Notes under the pieces: model-generated | What the model was told of the DNA's origin: nothing | Databases searched by the model: none | What the model saw: the letters and a program-made list of their open reading frames with translations, nothing else | Translations under genes and position numbers: made by a program | Part shown: piece after piece, positions 8,865-18,178 of the stretch | Numbering within the stretch: position 1 is the stretch's first letter | Layout: every line of letters starts with the position of its first letter | Origin: Pseudogymnoascus destructans | Taxonomy: Eukaryota; Ascomycota; Leotiomycetes; Thelebolales; Thelebolaceae | Direction of reading: 5' to 3' | Assembly (NCBI RefSeq): GCF_001641265.1 | Contig: NW_020167572.1 | Span: 1-37,526 of the forward strand | DNA: 37,526 nucleotides

Positions 8865-9538
8865 CACGACTTACGTTACATTTTACACTAAAAATCACAA
8901 AATTTCGTAACTTACTATCTCAACAACCCTTTAATAATAAATTATAAAAATATAATCTCAGCTTTTTATAAGCATTTAAAGTACTCTACTTGATTTTTAA
9001 AGCAATTGGTCGAGCAGTTATTAAGATACTAAGAATTAGGTTAAAAATAGGGGCTAAAACTTAATATCTTTAGCAACTAATCTACAGTATAACGCCAATT
9101 GCTTTGAAAATCAAGTAGAGTACTTTAAATGCTTTTGGGACTAGTGTGGGAATACTACTGAGTAACTTCACCAACAGTGTCCATCGTTATCCTCCACCGA
9201 CAAGAAACTGTTTCGTACACGCAGATTCTGTCTAGAGAAAGGGAGATTCATTGAATAATTGGTAGCAGAGTGCTCATAGTAGTACCATGAGCGCTTCATC
9301 TTTCCCAATATGGCAAGGTAGGTGGAGGGAACATCAAGTATACTGTAAGTAATATGGATTTCGCTCTTTCTCAAGCCTTCTGTATATGTTGAGCTCTTGG
9401 TAGGTTCGGTAGAATAGTAAATGATAATTCTGGTATCACGAGTAGGGTCCAATTGATTAGAAGTAAAAATGCATATTCATTTAATCTAGCTACTCTAGCT
9501 ACTCTATATACTGCAGAACTCTCCTCTGAGTTAGTCGN
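8865..9538. other. AT-rich segment without recognisable genes
   Basis: Between element 1 and the truncated family-E LTR the DNA is AT-rich. It contains the hairpin at 8971-9133, a single ambiguous base at 9538 and one 94-codon minus-strand ORF (9452-9168) starting MDPTRDTRII whose product I do not recognise; it has no motif and may be a chance ORF or a transposon remnant. Confidence 0.5.
8971..9133. repeat. MITE-like hairpin with 39-bp arms
   Basis: 8971-9009 and 9095-9133 are reverse complements at 38 of 39 positions, with an 85-bp AT-rich loop. The arms begin AGCATTTAAAGTACTC and end AAAGCAATTGG. The near-perfect arms and small size suggest a short non-autonomous element or a palindromic remnant. 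I see no coding capacity and no clear target duplication next to the arms. Confidence 0.7.
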
Positions 9539-10082
9539 TATGACATAATTTGTCTATGACATAATTTGTCTATGACATAATTTGTCTATAGGGGTACTCT
9601 GACCTTGGACCTCCTTTTACTTCCTATAGGCTACGAACCTAAGAGATGGTTCTATGGGATTCTCTTACGTCGACTACAGTTACCAAGCCTGGTAATCATG
9701 GAAAGTCTTGGAAAATGAGAGAACTACACTCCTTTAGCATAAAGGATTGCCCTTTCCTTAAGAAAGGGCAAGCAGACAATACAGTAAATCGACTATCACA
9801 TACTTCCACGTCTTTTCCAAGCTTCCAAGCATTCATCTTGTTACTCCTTGTTTCTGAAAAGTCAGTGAGTGTTAACCTCTGACTTACCCCTGAGTTCCCA
9901 GACTCAACATTTGTTGCAACTTGTCTGAACCACTTCACTACATCACACACCTGATTGCTGCGTTGTGGAATAGTCTAAGCTACGACCCTTTGGCTCTGTT
10001 TTCTAAGACAGTGTGTTGTCTTAGTAAATTCATCCCTTCCTTGGGTGGCTAGATTCTCACATCTGGTGCACCCACCATTACA
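9539..10082 (+). repeat. Truncated family-E LTR (3' part)
   Basis: Matches the last about 545 bp of the element-3 LTR, ending in the same CACCCACCATTACA, but lacks the first part of that LTR. It starts at the ambiguous base and a 16-bp motif (TATGACATAATTTGTC) repeated three times in tandem (9539-9586), present once in element 3. No primer-binding site or gag follows, so it is a solo or truncated remnant. It is more diverged than the element-3 LTRs are from one another. The following 98 bp (10083-10180) are unassigned. Confidence 0.85.
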
Positions 10083-10180
10083 GTTAGTGGCTTTGGCATA
10101 GGAATTCCTTAATCGACTGTCTCCTAGAGCATGGCTTCCTTGAAGGTTCTTACTGCTCCTAGTAGTTGTTCCTTAAAGAG

Positions 10181-10389
10181 TGTTATGATTATAGCTTACA
10201 GCTTGTTATGGTTGTTATGGTTGTTACAGGTGCAGCCTTAGCCACCAAGGCCACAACCGCTAAGCGGACAACTGTATATTACGAGGAATAGCCTCACCTT
10301 CCTTCCTCCTTCTTTTTCTTCTCTCTTTAGATTTAATCTAGCTTATTATTCTCCGGACTGGCTTCTTGACCTCCATGACCATCGTAACA
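10181..10389 (+). repeat. 5' LTR of element C
   Basis: 209 bp, TGTTATGATT…ATCGTAACA. It contains three tandem copies of the 9-mer TTGTTATGG (10203-10229), a TATATTAC box near 10273, a pyrimidine-rich stretch and then GATTTAATCT (10330-10339), the partner of the primer-binding site. The 3' LTR is very similar but has six 9-mer copies. Confidence 0.9.
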
Positions 10390-10391
10390 TA

Positions 10392-10401
10392 AGATTGAAT
10401 C
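10392..10401 (+). promoter_or_regulatory. Candidate self-primed primer-binding site of element C
   Basis: AGATTGAATC lies 2 nt after the 5' LTR. Its reverse complement GATTCAATCT occurs perfectly in the 3' LTR (16619-16628) and with one C-to-T change in the 5' LTR (10330-10339), downstream of the TATA-like box and pyrimidine tract. This matches the layout in families A and E. Confidence 0.6.
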
Positions 10402-10904
10402 TCTCTTTCTTCTGCTCTCTAAGCCTGAACCTTAATACTGAAATTCGAATTCCCTTCTTTAGAAAACCTACAACCATATCCTAAAGTCGATTCTAGAACA
10501 CACTAGAAACACACAGACTTCATAGATCAGACTTTCACAATGCTCCCTCGACAAGGAATATAGCTGTGAGGGAACTGCGCTCCTCTCAAGTGGCTCTTAT
10601 AGTCGACAAACTGTGCAATAGGGCCTTTGGCGATACGAGTCTAATCTACTGAATACGCATATGATTGTAGGTTATAGTTATGTGTCATAAAGGCAACTTC
10701 TAAAGGTCGTATGTCCCACATCTCCTCTCCACCACAGCTGATTGAATAGCATACGCATCATCTACGTTCCCTCATTCCATTCAGCTACTCATTTACAGCC
10801 CTGGCTTGCCGTGCTTTTCGGAGGGGGCGAGACTTTGTTACAGTTAGAGGAATACTGCATCACACTCTTACAGGCACTAAAGTAGCAATAACATAAGACT
10901 TGAC
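10402..10904. other. Leader-like DNA without coding features
   Basis: Noncoding between the element-C primer site and the 5S copy. I see no ORF of note and no family similarity. It may be element leader or flanking DNA brought along with the 5S gene. Confidence 0.4.
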
Positions 10905-11023
10905 ACATACGACCATAGACTCAAGAGAACTGGGCATCCCGTCTGCTCTGCCGTACATAAACTTGAGATCGGTGGATTAGTAGTTGGGTGGGTGACCACC
11001 AGCGAATACCCACTGTTGTATGT
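10905..11023 (+). rRNA. 5S rRNA gene or pseudogene inside element C
   Basis: About 119 bp from ACATACGACCATAG to GTTGTATGT, the usual fungal 5S termini, which pair as helix I. The internal promoter/box C region (about 10977-11007) contains TTGGGTGGGTGACCACCAGC, the hallmark conserved 5S block. Helix II (GACTCAAG with CTTGAG-TC) and helix IV/V stems appear pairable. A T6 run at 11023-11028 would terminate RNA polymerase III. Differences from the usual consensus include GCGAATACCC with an extra base. Fungal 5S genes are often dispersed, but this one sits between an LTR and gag. It may be a functional copy or a pseudogene. Confidence 0.85.
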
Positions 11024-11230
11024 TTTTTGTCATTTTATTTATTTACAGATTTATTTTGTCCTTGGTGTTCACACCTTTCTTCACCAGCAGGTTCAAGGCT
11101 TAATCTGTTACGTACCACGATAAATATCATGTTCATTCAACATGGAGGAGCTGCATTAGGTGTATTCCTCTAGAGAAACTGAAAGAATAGCAAAGCTGCT
11201 ATAGCACACGTGGCTAAAGAAAAAGCCAAG
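11024..11230. other. Stretch between 5S copy and element-C gag
   Basis: AT-rich leader with TTCACCAGCAGGTTCAA near 11081. No gene recognised. Confidence 0.4.
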
Positions 11231-13045
11231 ATGGCTGACTGAAACCCAGAAGACTATGAGTCTATAAATGAGAAAACAACCTTAGCAGATGAGTCTGAGA
11301 AAGAGATGAACTTTAAGATGACTTCCTCGAAGCCTAAGAAGATTTCAAGAGGATTGGCAAAACAGCTCAAGAAAGACACTAGTCTATACTATCAAACGGC
11401 CACTAGATGAGGACTTGGAATGTTAACACCTACACTGAATTCCAAAAGCTGTCACCTAGCAGCCAAGAGTATGCCTAGTCAATGTTGAAAGCCATTATAA
11501 AGGACTGCCTCATCGTCGGTCAAGCTTCTAATGCTACTATTGCAGAGCGAAATGATGCTATTCTACAGCTCTAAGAAGAAATTCAAGACAAGGATGAAAA
11601 GATTACTAAACTGCAAGGCATGTAAAAATATCTTGAGAATACAGCTCCTATTCGCAATACAGCACCTCCCTAGTCTGCTCACATTCCGGATCCTCCTGTC
11701 CTTATGGATGGGATTGAACTAGCTTTTGAAGACTGGGTTGTGAAGATCCGACTTAGCTAGAAGCTAACATCGACCCACTTCCTAATTGACAAGATGTAGA
11801 TGAGTTATCTCCAAAGCAGACTAGGAGGACTCGCAGTTCGCCATGTGAACCTAGGGTTTCGCATTACCTCACCAAACATGCTTCAGTTAGCAGAAGAAAT
11901 CCTCCAACTCCTTAAGAAAGTGTTTAGCGACCCGATAGGAGACACACTGCACAAACTGAATACCGCAAGCTATACTAGGGCAAGAATACCTTCACAACAT
12001 TCTAAGCTAAATTTCAGAGACTGACTGCAGAGCTGGACTACTCAGAAGAGACCTTGCTTGACGATCTCTGATTTAAAATCAACCAAGGCATGCAGAAAGT
12101 CCTTGTTGCAGAAGTGGGAGCTACCACCCTACATGAATTCGCGAAGAAATGCATGCTTGTGGACCAAAACCTACAGAGAATTCAAGAAAAGGAGAAGAGA
12201 ATGAAGCCACAGCCGTTCACCTACCAGAAGCAGAGTGGCTAGAGCCCTACTGCTAGTACTGTGTAACGCTGACTTCTAAACGATAGAAGACACAGAGGTT
12301 CTCTTGCGTAAAGGTTTACTTATCAGAGGAGGCAGGGGATCAGACACAAAGGCTTCAAGTAACACGTTACTAGTATATAACAAATACTGTATTGAGTTGA
12401 GCACGAAGCTCCTATCTAAGGAAATACTATCTACTTATATAGTGGCGTCGTGCCTAGTGGACTCTTGGGAACTCACTCGAGTCCTCGGAGTCCTGGACTC
12501 TTAGGACTCTTCTCATCATCCTGCGAGTCCATCACGTGCCTAGTGGACTCCTGGGAACTCACTCGAGTCCTCGGAGTCCTGGACTCTTAGGACTCTTCTC
12601 ATCATCCTGCGAGTCCGTCACGTGATACTTTCGGAACTACTATTCCCCGCTGCCCCTCCAGGTACCAGGGCCGGTCTCATGCGACCTCCCTCCTTCCTGT
12701 CCTGTAGTTGGCCAGCCTTCTTGTTCCGTCGTAACATACTGCTGTTGAAATAGTAGCACTCTAGAAGAAGCTCTACCGCCCTCCCTACTAAGATCCTGAG
12801 AAGGAATCGCTTATGAAGCTTGGCAAATTCTTCCATTGCCACGAAAGCAGCCATCGTGCTCACGACTGCCCTTAGAAACAGAAAGGCAGACTTAATGAGA
12901 TCTCTGCTACTAAGGATCCTACCTAGTATGAGTCGGGAAAAGAATAGCCTCTAGAAAAGACGTCGCTAGAGGTTCTACAGCAAGAATTGCCTCCTCTGCC
13001 TCATCATTATCCCATTTCGACTATGACACTCCGTTCTTAGCTACC
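11231..13045 (+). pseudogene. gag: gag of element C, RIP-degraded, split by a solo LTR
   Basis: A gag-like reading starts near ATG 11231 and continues with several frames and stops. Recognisable pieces are a coiled-coil-like EEIQDKDEKITKLQGM (about 11575) and a retrotransposon-gag-like stretch (GIELAFEDWVVKIRLS, 11711-11758). After the inserted LTR, a zinc knuckle is seen near 12824 (FHCHESSHRAHDC) whose first Cys appears as Phe. Stops at Q positions (CTC TAA GAA; GGC ATG TAA; CCC TAG TCT) are CAA/CAG to TAA/TAG changes. Capsid function is lost. The exact start is uncertain. Confidence 0.7.
12262..12736 (-). repeat. Family-A solo LTR inside element C gag
   Basis: 475-bp variant-A LTR, nearly identical to 1865-2340 and 17609-18082, flanked by a perfect 5-bp target-site duplication TACTG (12257-12261 and 12737-12741). 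No internal element sequence is present, so it arose by LTR-LTR recombination. The LTR lacks RIP-like changes although the host element C is full of them, so it arrived later. Confidence 0.95.
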
Positions 13046-16000
13046 TGCAGAATAGGAAGAAATCAAATTGTCATGCAAGCCTTAATGGATAGCAGTGCAA
13101 CAGATGGAAGCTTTGTGAATGCTGTTGACGCAAAACGAATTTGTGAAATTGAGAACATCTCTCCTATTCAACTTATAAAACCAAAGAACATCGAAGGATT
13201 TAATGGAGTTGTAGCACCTACAGTTACACATGCTATATATCCTCGGCTACAAATTGGAGATCACGTTGAAAGTCTATGCCCTCTATTCATTACTACTCTT
13301 GGGAAGCATTCTATCATTCTTAAGCAGCATGGAGTCACACTCGATATGGTAAATGACCAAGTTATCTTTACAAAGGGTCACTGCCAGCACACTACACCAA
13401 CAGACACATTAAAAATGAAAACTGCAAGTCCCCAAGCTAAGAAGCAAATACAAGATAAAGAAGCTCTAAAGCCAGCCCTCCAACCTCATTATAAGAACAA
13501 GAACACATGCACTGTTACAATATTAGAGCTACACCATTCAATATGCTTCGGAAGCAGAAAGGAGCTAAGGTTTTTGCAGTATCATTTAAAGATATACTTG
13601 CTGAACAAGCAAAGGAGGAAAGAAATTGACCCAAAACTGATCCTTCTAAGGAGTTCCATAAATATCTCGATGTGTTCTCAAAACAGGCTGCAGACAAGCT
13701 CCTGCCTCACAGATATGCAGACCATCACATTGTGTTAGAAGGGAACTCGAAACTAGGGTATGCACCACTCTATAACATGTCTCGAGAAGAGCTTGATCTT
13801 GTGAAGAAATACATGGAGAATAATCTTACCAAAGGATTCATCGAAGCTAGCAAAGCACCATTTGCCTCGCCTGTGTTATTTGTATGCAAACCAGGAGGTA
13901 GACTTCGATTTTGCATAGACTATCGCAAACTAAATGTGATCACAAGGAAAGACTCATACCCACTTCCCCTCATTGATGAAACATTGGCTCAAATCACAGG
14001 TGCTAAATATCGTACAAAGATTGATATTAGACATGCCTTTAATCGAATTCGCATGCAGACAGAGGAGGACAAAGATCTGACAACAAAACTCGATTTGGAT
14101 CATACAAATACAAAGTTCTCCCATCTGGACTTACAAATGGCCTAGCAACATTCTAACGATATATAATGAAACATTAATGGAATACATAAACAAATTCGTT
14201 ACTACATACATGGAGGATCTTCTCGTCTATAGCACAAGTAAGGAGGAACATGTTAAGCATGTCAAAATGGTTCTACAAAAGCTTCGAGAAGCAGGACTAC
14301 AAGCAGATATAGCAAAATGTGAATTCTTCGTTTAAGAGACAAAATTCTTAGGACTCATCATTGGAGTTAATGGAATTCACATGGATCCTAGAAAGGTGAA
14401 CACTATACTTGATTAGAAAGCACCAAAATCATTATGGGACACGCAAGCTTTTATCAGATTCTGTGTGTTCTATCGAAGGTTTATTAAGAACTATTCAAAC
14501 ATCATGAAACCACTCGTCAACTTAACGAAAAAAGACCATGTCTTCGAATGGACAGAAGCATGTTAGGAAGCATTTACATTTCTGAAAAAGACTGTCACAG
14601 AAGCCCTAGTCTTACGACATTTCGATAGAGAGAAGACAGCCTATGTTGAAGCTGATGCCTTAGATTTTATTTCCTCTAGGGTACTGTCACAGAAAGATGA
14701 CAAGGGAATCCTACATCCAGTTGCATTCTTCTTGAAAAAGATGGCACCTACAGAATGCAATTACGAAATCTATGACAAGGAGTTACTCGCCATCATCAGA
14801 TGCTTCGAAGCATGGAGACCAGAAGTCGAGGCCAACAGCAATGCCAGTCCAAGTTTTGTCAGATCACAAGAGTCTTGAATACTTCATGACAACAAAGAAG
14901 CTTACTCGAAGGCAAGCTCGATGGGCTGAGTTTCTGTTAAGGTTTAACTTTTAAATTATATATCGACCTAGGAAACAGAATGGAAAAGCAGATGCATTAA
15001 AGACAAAATCCAAACTGCGCAACTTCAAGACAGCTTATGCAAAGACACTATTCAGAAGCTGCAGAATGGAGAACGAAACAGTCTAAACATAGCTCTAGCA
15101 TATTGCGAGGTGAAGGAAGGGCTCTTATAGTATCATAATAGAGTCTAGGTTCCAGAAAGTGCTCATGTCGAACTCTTACAAGAAATTCATGACCAACTAG
15201 CAATGGGACACCCTGGCATTAGGAAGATGATTCAGGTCATCAAAAGACAGTATTACTAGCCCTAGATGGATAAGACAATTATACAATACATCAAGAACTG
15301 CCATAACTTTATTACAGGATTGCCATTGTGTGAAGGAAACAATGCTATCCTTGTTGTAGCATGCCGACTTACAAAAGAACGCCATTTTATCCCATGCTTT
15401 GCAGGCCAAGAAGGCACAACTGCAGAAGCAACAGCACAGCTACTCCTTCGACATGTATAGAAACACCATGGTTTACCAAATTCGATCATCTCAGACAAGG
15501 CCCCTAGTTCGTGGCTACAGTGTGGAAAATCCTCTGCAAAGTTTAGAAAGTTATAACAAAATTGTCTACTGCCTTCCACCTAGAAACGAATGGGCAAACT
15601 AAGAGGTTCAATGCAGAACTTGAACGGTATTTACGAGCTCATGTTAACTATCTCCAAGACAACTGGGTTGAATATCTTTGCATGGCAGAATTTGCAGCAA
15701 ATGCTCTACCTTTAGACTCTACAAAAATCAGTCCATTCTTTGCAAATAAGGGCTTCGAGCCAAGAATGAGTTTTGATATTAAGAACAGCGAGTTCCAAAT
15801 AGCACCACAGGAACACAAGGATATGATACAAAGCATGAAAGATATTTGGTAGTTTCTGAAAGACCAAATCGCACTCTCGCAAACTCACACTCTCGCAAAC
15901 TCGCACTCTCGCAAACTCGCATGGAGACATTCGCAAATTAACGCAGGAAAGCTGCACCAAGATATCAGGTTGGAGATCAAGTATGGCTATCTACACGAAA

Positions 16001-16370
16001 TATTAGGACTCAGAGGCCATCGAAGAAACTCGATCACAAGCAAGTTGGTCCGTATAAGATTCTCGAACGAATTGGGCAAGTGGCATATGGATTAGAGCTA
16101 CCACCAAGCATGAAGATACATCCTGTCTTTCACAGCAACCTCTTACGACTTGACTCAGATGATGCTTTACAAGGCCAGCACCATGAACCACCCCTGCCAA
16201 TCGTTATAGAAGATGAACTTGAATGGGAAGTTGAAGAAATCCTAGATTCTAAATTCCTATGGAAGAAGCTGTTCTATATGGCAGCATGGAAGAACCACCC
16301 ACCAGACAACACTTGGTATCCCGCTACAAACTTCAACAATGCACCTGAACTCACACAAGCTTTCCACTAA
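13046..16370 (+). pseudogene. pol: pol of element C, RIP-degraded
   Basis: Protease motif DSSAT at 13088-13102 (DSGAT expected; Gly to Ser). RT from about 13740 (KGFIEASKAPFASPVLFV, CIDYRKLNVI), with the active site YMED at 14207-14218 instead of YxDD. RNase H follows near 14640-14960. The integrase HHCC finger (HPGIRKMIQVIKRQYY, about 15209) runs directly from KNCH into FITGLP near 15310, so the stretch with the second finger Cys and the first catalytic Asp region is deleted. A frameshift near 15500 precedes STAFHLETNGQTKRFN. A chromodomain closes it (EWEVEEILDSKF…WKNHPPDNTWYP, 16221-16370, TAA 16368-16370). Stops at 14154, 14333, 14414 and 15850 replace Q or W codons. Confidence 0.85.
15871..15918 (+). 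repeat. 16-bp minisatellite in element C pol
   Basis: Three tandem copies of GCACTCTCGCAAACTC (the middle one begins with A). It lies just after the integrase core, in a region of pol otherwise without repeats, and looks like local slippage or duplication in a dead gene. Confidence 0.85.
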
Positions 16371-16426
16371 AAATACCCACAGAAGCCACAATGATCTTAC
16401 TCTTGATTAGGAGATCAATCTTAGTA

Positions 16427-16441
16427 GGGGGGGGGGGGTAG
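16427..16441 (+). promoter_or_regulatory. Polypurine tract of element C
   Basis: A run of twelve G followed by TAG directly precedes the 3' LTR start TGTTACG at 16442. Position and composition fit the plus-strand primer; element D has a similar GAGGGGGGTAG at 36751-36761. Confidence 0.8.
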
Positions 16442-17054
16442 TGTTACGATTATAGCTTACAGCTTGTTATGGTTGTTATGGTTGTTATGGTTGTTATGGT
16501 TGTTACGGTTGTTACGGGTGCAGCCTTAGCCACCAAGGCTACAACCGCTAAGCGGACAACTGTATATTACGAGGAATAGCCTCACCTTCCTTCCTTCTTC
16601 TTCTTCTTCTTCTCTTTAGATTCAATCTAGCTTATTATTCTCCGGACTGGCTTCTTGACCTCCATGACTGTAAGGACACAGGGCACCCAGCTCACAGTAA
16701 TAGCATATGATAGTGCGAGTCGGAGGCTAAACGGATGCTATCCTATAGGTCTACTACGAAGGATACAAAAAAGATGAAGGGGGAACCCCGTTGAGTCTGT
16801 TTCCTTAACTCCCGAAACGGGCCCGACTCGGTTATCCCAACCCTAGCCCTGAACCTTCCACCGCAACAGGTCTACATCGGCCCTGAACCCTATACACTTA
16901 CCGTCCCCCACTATAGTGTAACTCGCTATATGATCCTCTACTGGTTCAAAACCCCACCGAGTCGGATTCCATGTTTGTAGTGACCGTAACAGTTCTGAGA
17001 CAGGTTCTTCGAGTATCTAGGTACGGAGGCATCCTTACAGTGACCATCGTAACA
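16442..17054 (+). repeat. 3' LTR of element C, interrupted by a solo LTR
   Basis: Matches the 5' LTR in 16442-16668 and 17045-17054. The break is filled by a family-D LTR. Six tandem 9-mers (16464-16517) versus three in the 5' LTR explain the longer size. Confidence 0.9.
16669..17039 (-). repeat. Family-D solo LTR
   Basis: 371 bp starting TGTAAGGACACAGGG and ending GGCATCCTTACA. Flanks ATGAC (16664-16668) and GTGAC (17040-17044) look like a target duplication with one change. Removing the insert restores the element-C LTR end CTCCATGACCATCGTAACA. About the first 155 bp (R-U5 side on the minus strand) match the LTR at 36762-37018; the U3 sides differ strongly. Confidence 0.85.
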
Positions 17055-17608
17055 AAGATAAACATTACGCAAATGGCTAAGCTTAAGAGTTCAACAGCCA
17101 TTAATAACTACTACTAGGAATGCATAGGAGACCTAGAGCAGTGTAATAACAGAGTATAGAAGATGCTTTAGAGAGAAGGCACGAAACCCATTATGCGCCT
17201 AGAAAGGAGAGCAATAGAACAGCTCAGCTCCTTATCTACACCACGAAGGAAGGAACAATCATAGCACAGAGGTTAATGGGAATGGGCGACAATGGATGCG
17301 ACAGAGGCTAATCACCCCTAACACTCTTATATCTACTAGGAATACTGCACTAGGATGACTGTGAGTATCATTTGTAGAAAAAAGAAAAACACTAGTTATT
17401 CCCTAGATCCTCCCCTAGGATCCATTTCAAGGGTGACAACTAAGTTCATGCTTAAGACAAAGACGGTCTAAAGCAAAATGAGCGGAGGAAGGACTACCAC
17501 CTCAACTACTACTAGAGGATGACAAGTATGACGTTTACTCCTCTAACAAGTTAAAAAACTAGGAGTCCTTAATGGTAGGCCACTAGCGAGCAACACAAAG
17601 AGGCCTAG
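17055..17608 (+). pseudogene. gag: RIP-degraded family-A gag C-terminus (plus strand)
   Basis: Translating the plus strand gives an aligned but broken version of the family-A gag tail: QMAKLK, RLERRAIEQLSSLSTP, ATMDATEANHP-stop-HS, then LFPRSSPRIHF in another frame, ending with the gag terminus, slip heptamer and TAG (17553-17562) and the first codons of pol up to AGAGGCCTAG. Stops fall where elements 1 and 2 have Trp or Gln (for example HPWHAYVYWEY against two stops), the expected outcome of RIP. It is cut on the left by element C and on the right by the LTR of element 2. Confidence 0.9.
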
Positions 17609-18082
17609 TGTAACGCTGACTTCTAAACGATAGAAGACACAGAGGTTCTCTTGCGTAAAGGTTTACTTATCAGAGGAGGCAGGGGATCAGACACAAAGGC
17701 TTCAAGTAACACGTTACTAGTATATAACAAATACTGTATTGAGTTGAGCACGAAGCTCCTATCTAAGGAAATACTATCTACTTATATAGTGGCGTCGTGC
17801 CTAGTGGACTCTTGGGAACTCACTCGAGTCCTCGGAGTCCTGGACTCTTAGGACTCTTCTCATCATCCTGCGAGTCCATCACGTGCCTAGTGGACTCCTG
17901 GGAACTCACTCGAGTCCTCGGAGTCCTGGACTCTTAGGACTCTTCTCATCATCCTGCGAGTCCGTCACGTGATACTTTCGGAACTACTATTCCCGCTGCC
18001 CCTCCAGGTACCAGGGCCGGTCTCATGCGACCTCCCTCCTTCCTGTCCTGTAGTTGGCCAGCCTTCTTGTTCCGTCGTAACA
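17609..18082 (-). repeat. 3' LTR of element 2 (variant A)
   Basis: 474-bp LTR, near identical to 1865-2340 and 12262-12736. It includes the two 88-bp GGACTC/GAGTCC-rich units and TCACGTGA near 17964-17971. It is inserted after CCTAG of the gag/pol relic. Confidence 0.95.
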
Positions 18083-18178
18083 CTCGCTCCCTTCCCCTGG
18101 GCATTCGTCTCGAATCCTATAAGTACGTCCATGTCCCCGGGACTCTGCTGCTCCTCAGCGAGTCCTTCAACATGCAAC

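Larger units (their letters stand above)
10181..17054 (+). mobile_element. Element C: RIP-decayed Ty3/Gypsy retrotransposon (plus strand)
   Basis: Flanked by short LTRs (10181-10389; 16442-17054 including an insertion) with gag, protease, RT, RNase H, integrase and chromodomain remnants in order. Flanking pentamers AAGAG (10176-10180) and AAGAT (17055-17059) could be a target-site duplication with one change. Coding frames are full of TAG/TAA at positions where CAG, CAA or TGG is expected, the C-to-T (CpA) pattern of RIP. It was later hit by a family-A solo LTR (12262-12736) and a family-D solo LTR (16669-17039). Confidence 0.9.

Noticed and set aside
9168..9452. 94-codon minus-strand ORF as a real gene
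   Set aside because: No recognisable domain, no second copy and no promoter evidence; kept only as a mention in the segment description.
11013..11048. Possible intron GTATGT…TTTACAG at the end of the 5S copy
   Set aside because: The GTATGT is the conserved 5S 3' terminus; there are no exons on either side.
12304..12504. Recurrent 66-residue ORF (MRKGLLIRGGRG…) in several places
   Set aside because: It lies wholly within the variant-A LTR and recurs only because the LTR does; it is broken in other LTR copies and shows no motif.
13046..16370. Stop-codon reassignment (TAG as Gln or Trp) in element C
   Set aside because: TAG and TAA replace both CAG/CAA and TGG, frameshifts and active-site losses coexist, and neighbouring elements use normal codons; RIP explains it.
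17969..18178. N-terminal extension of the antisense ORF through the LTR in element 2
   Set aside because: The same frame is interrupted in element 1 by an indel, and the TATA-like box lies downstream of that start.
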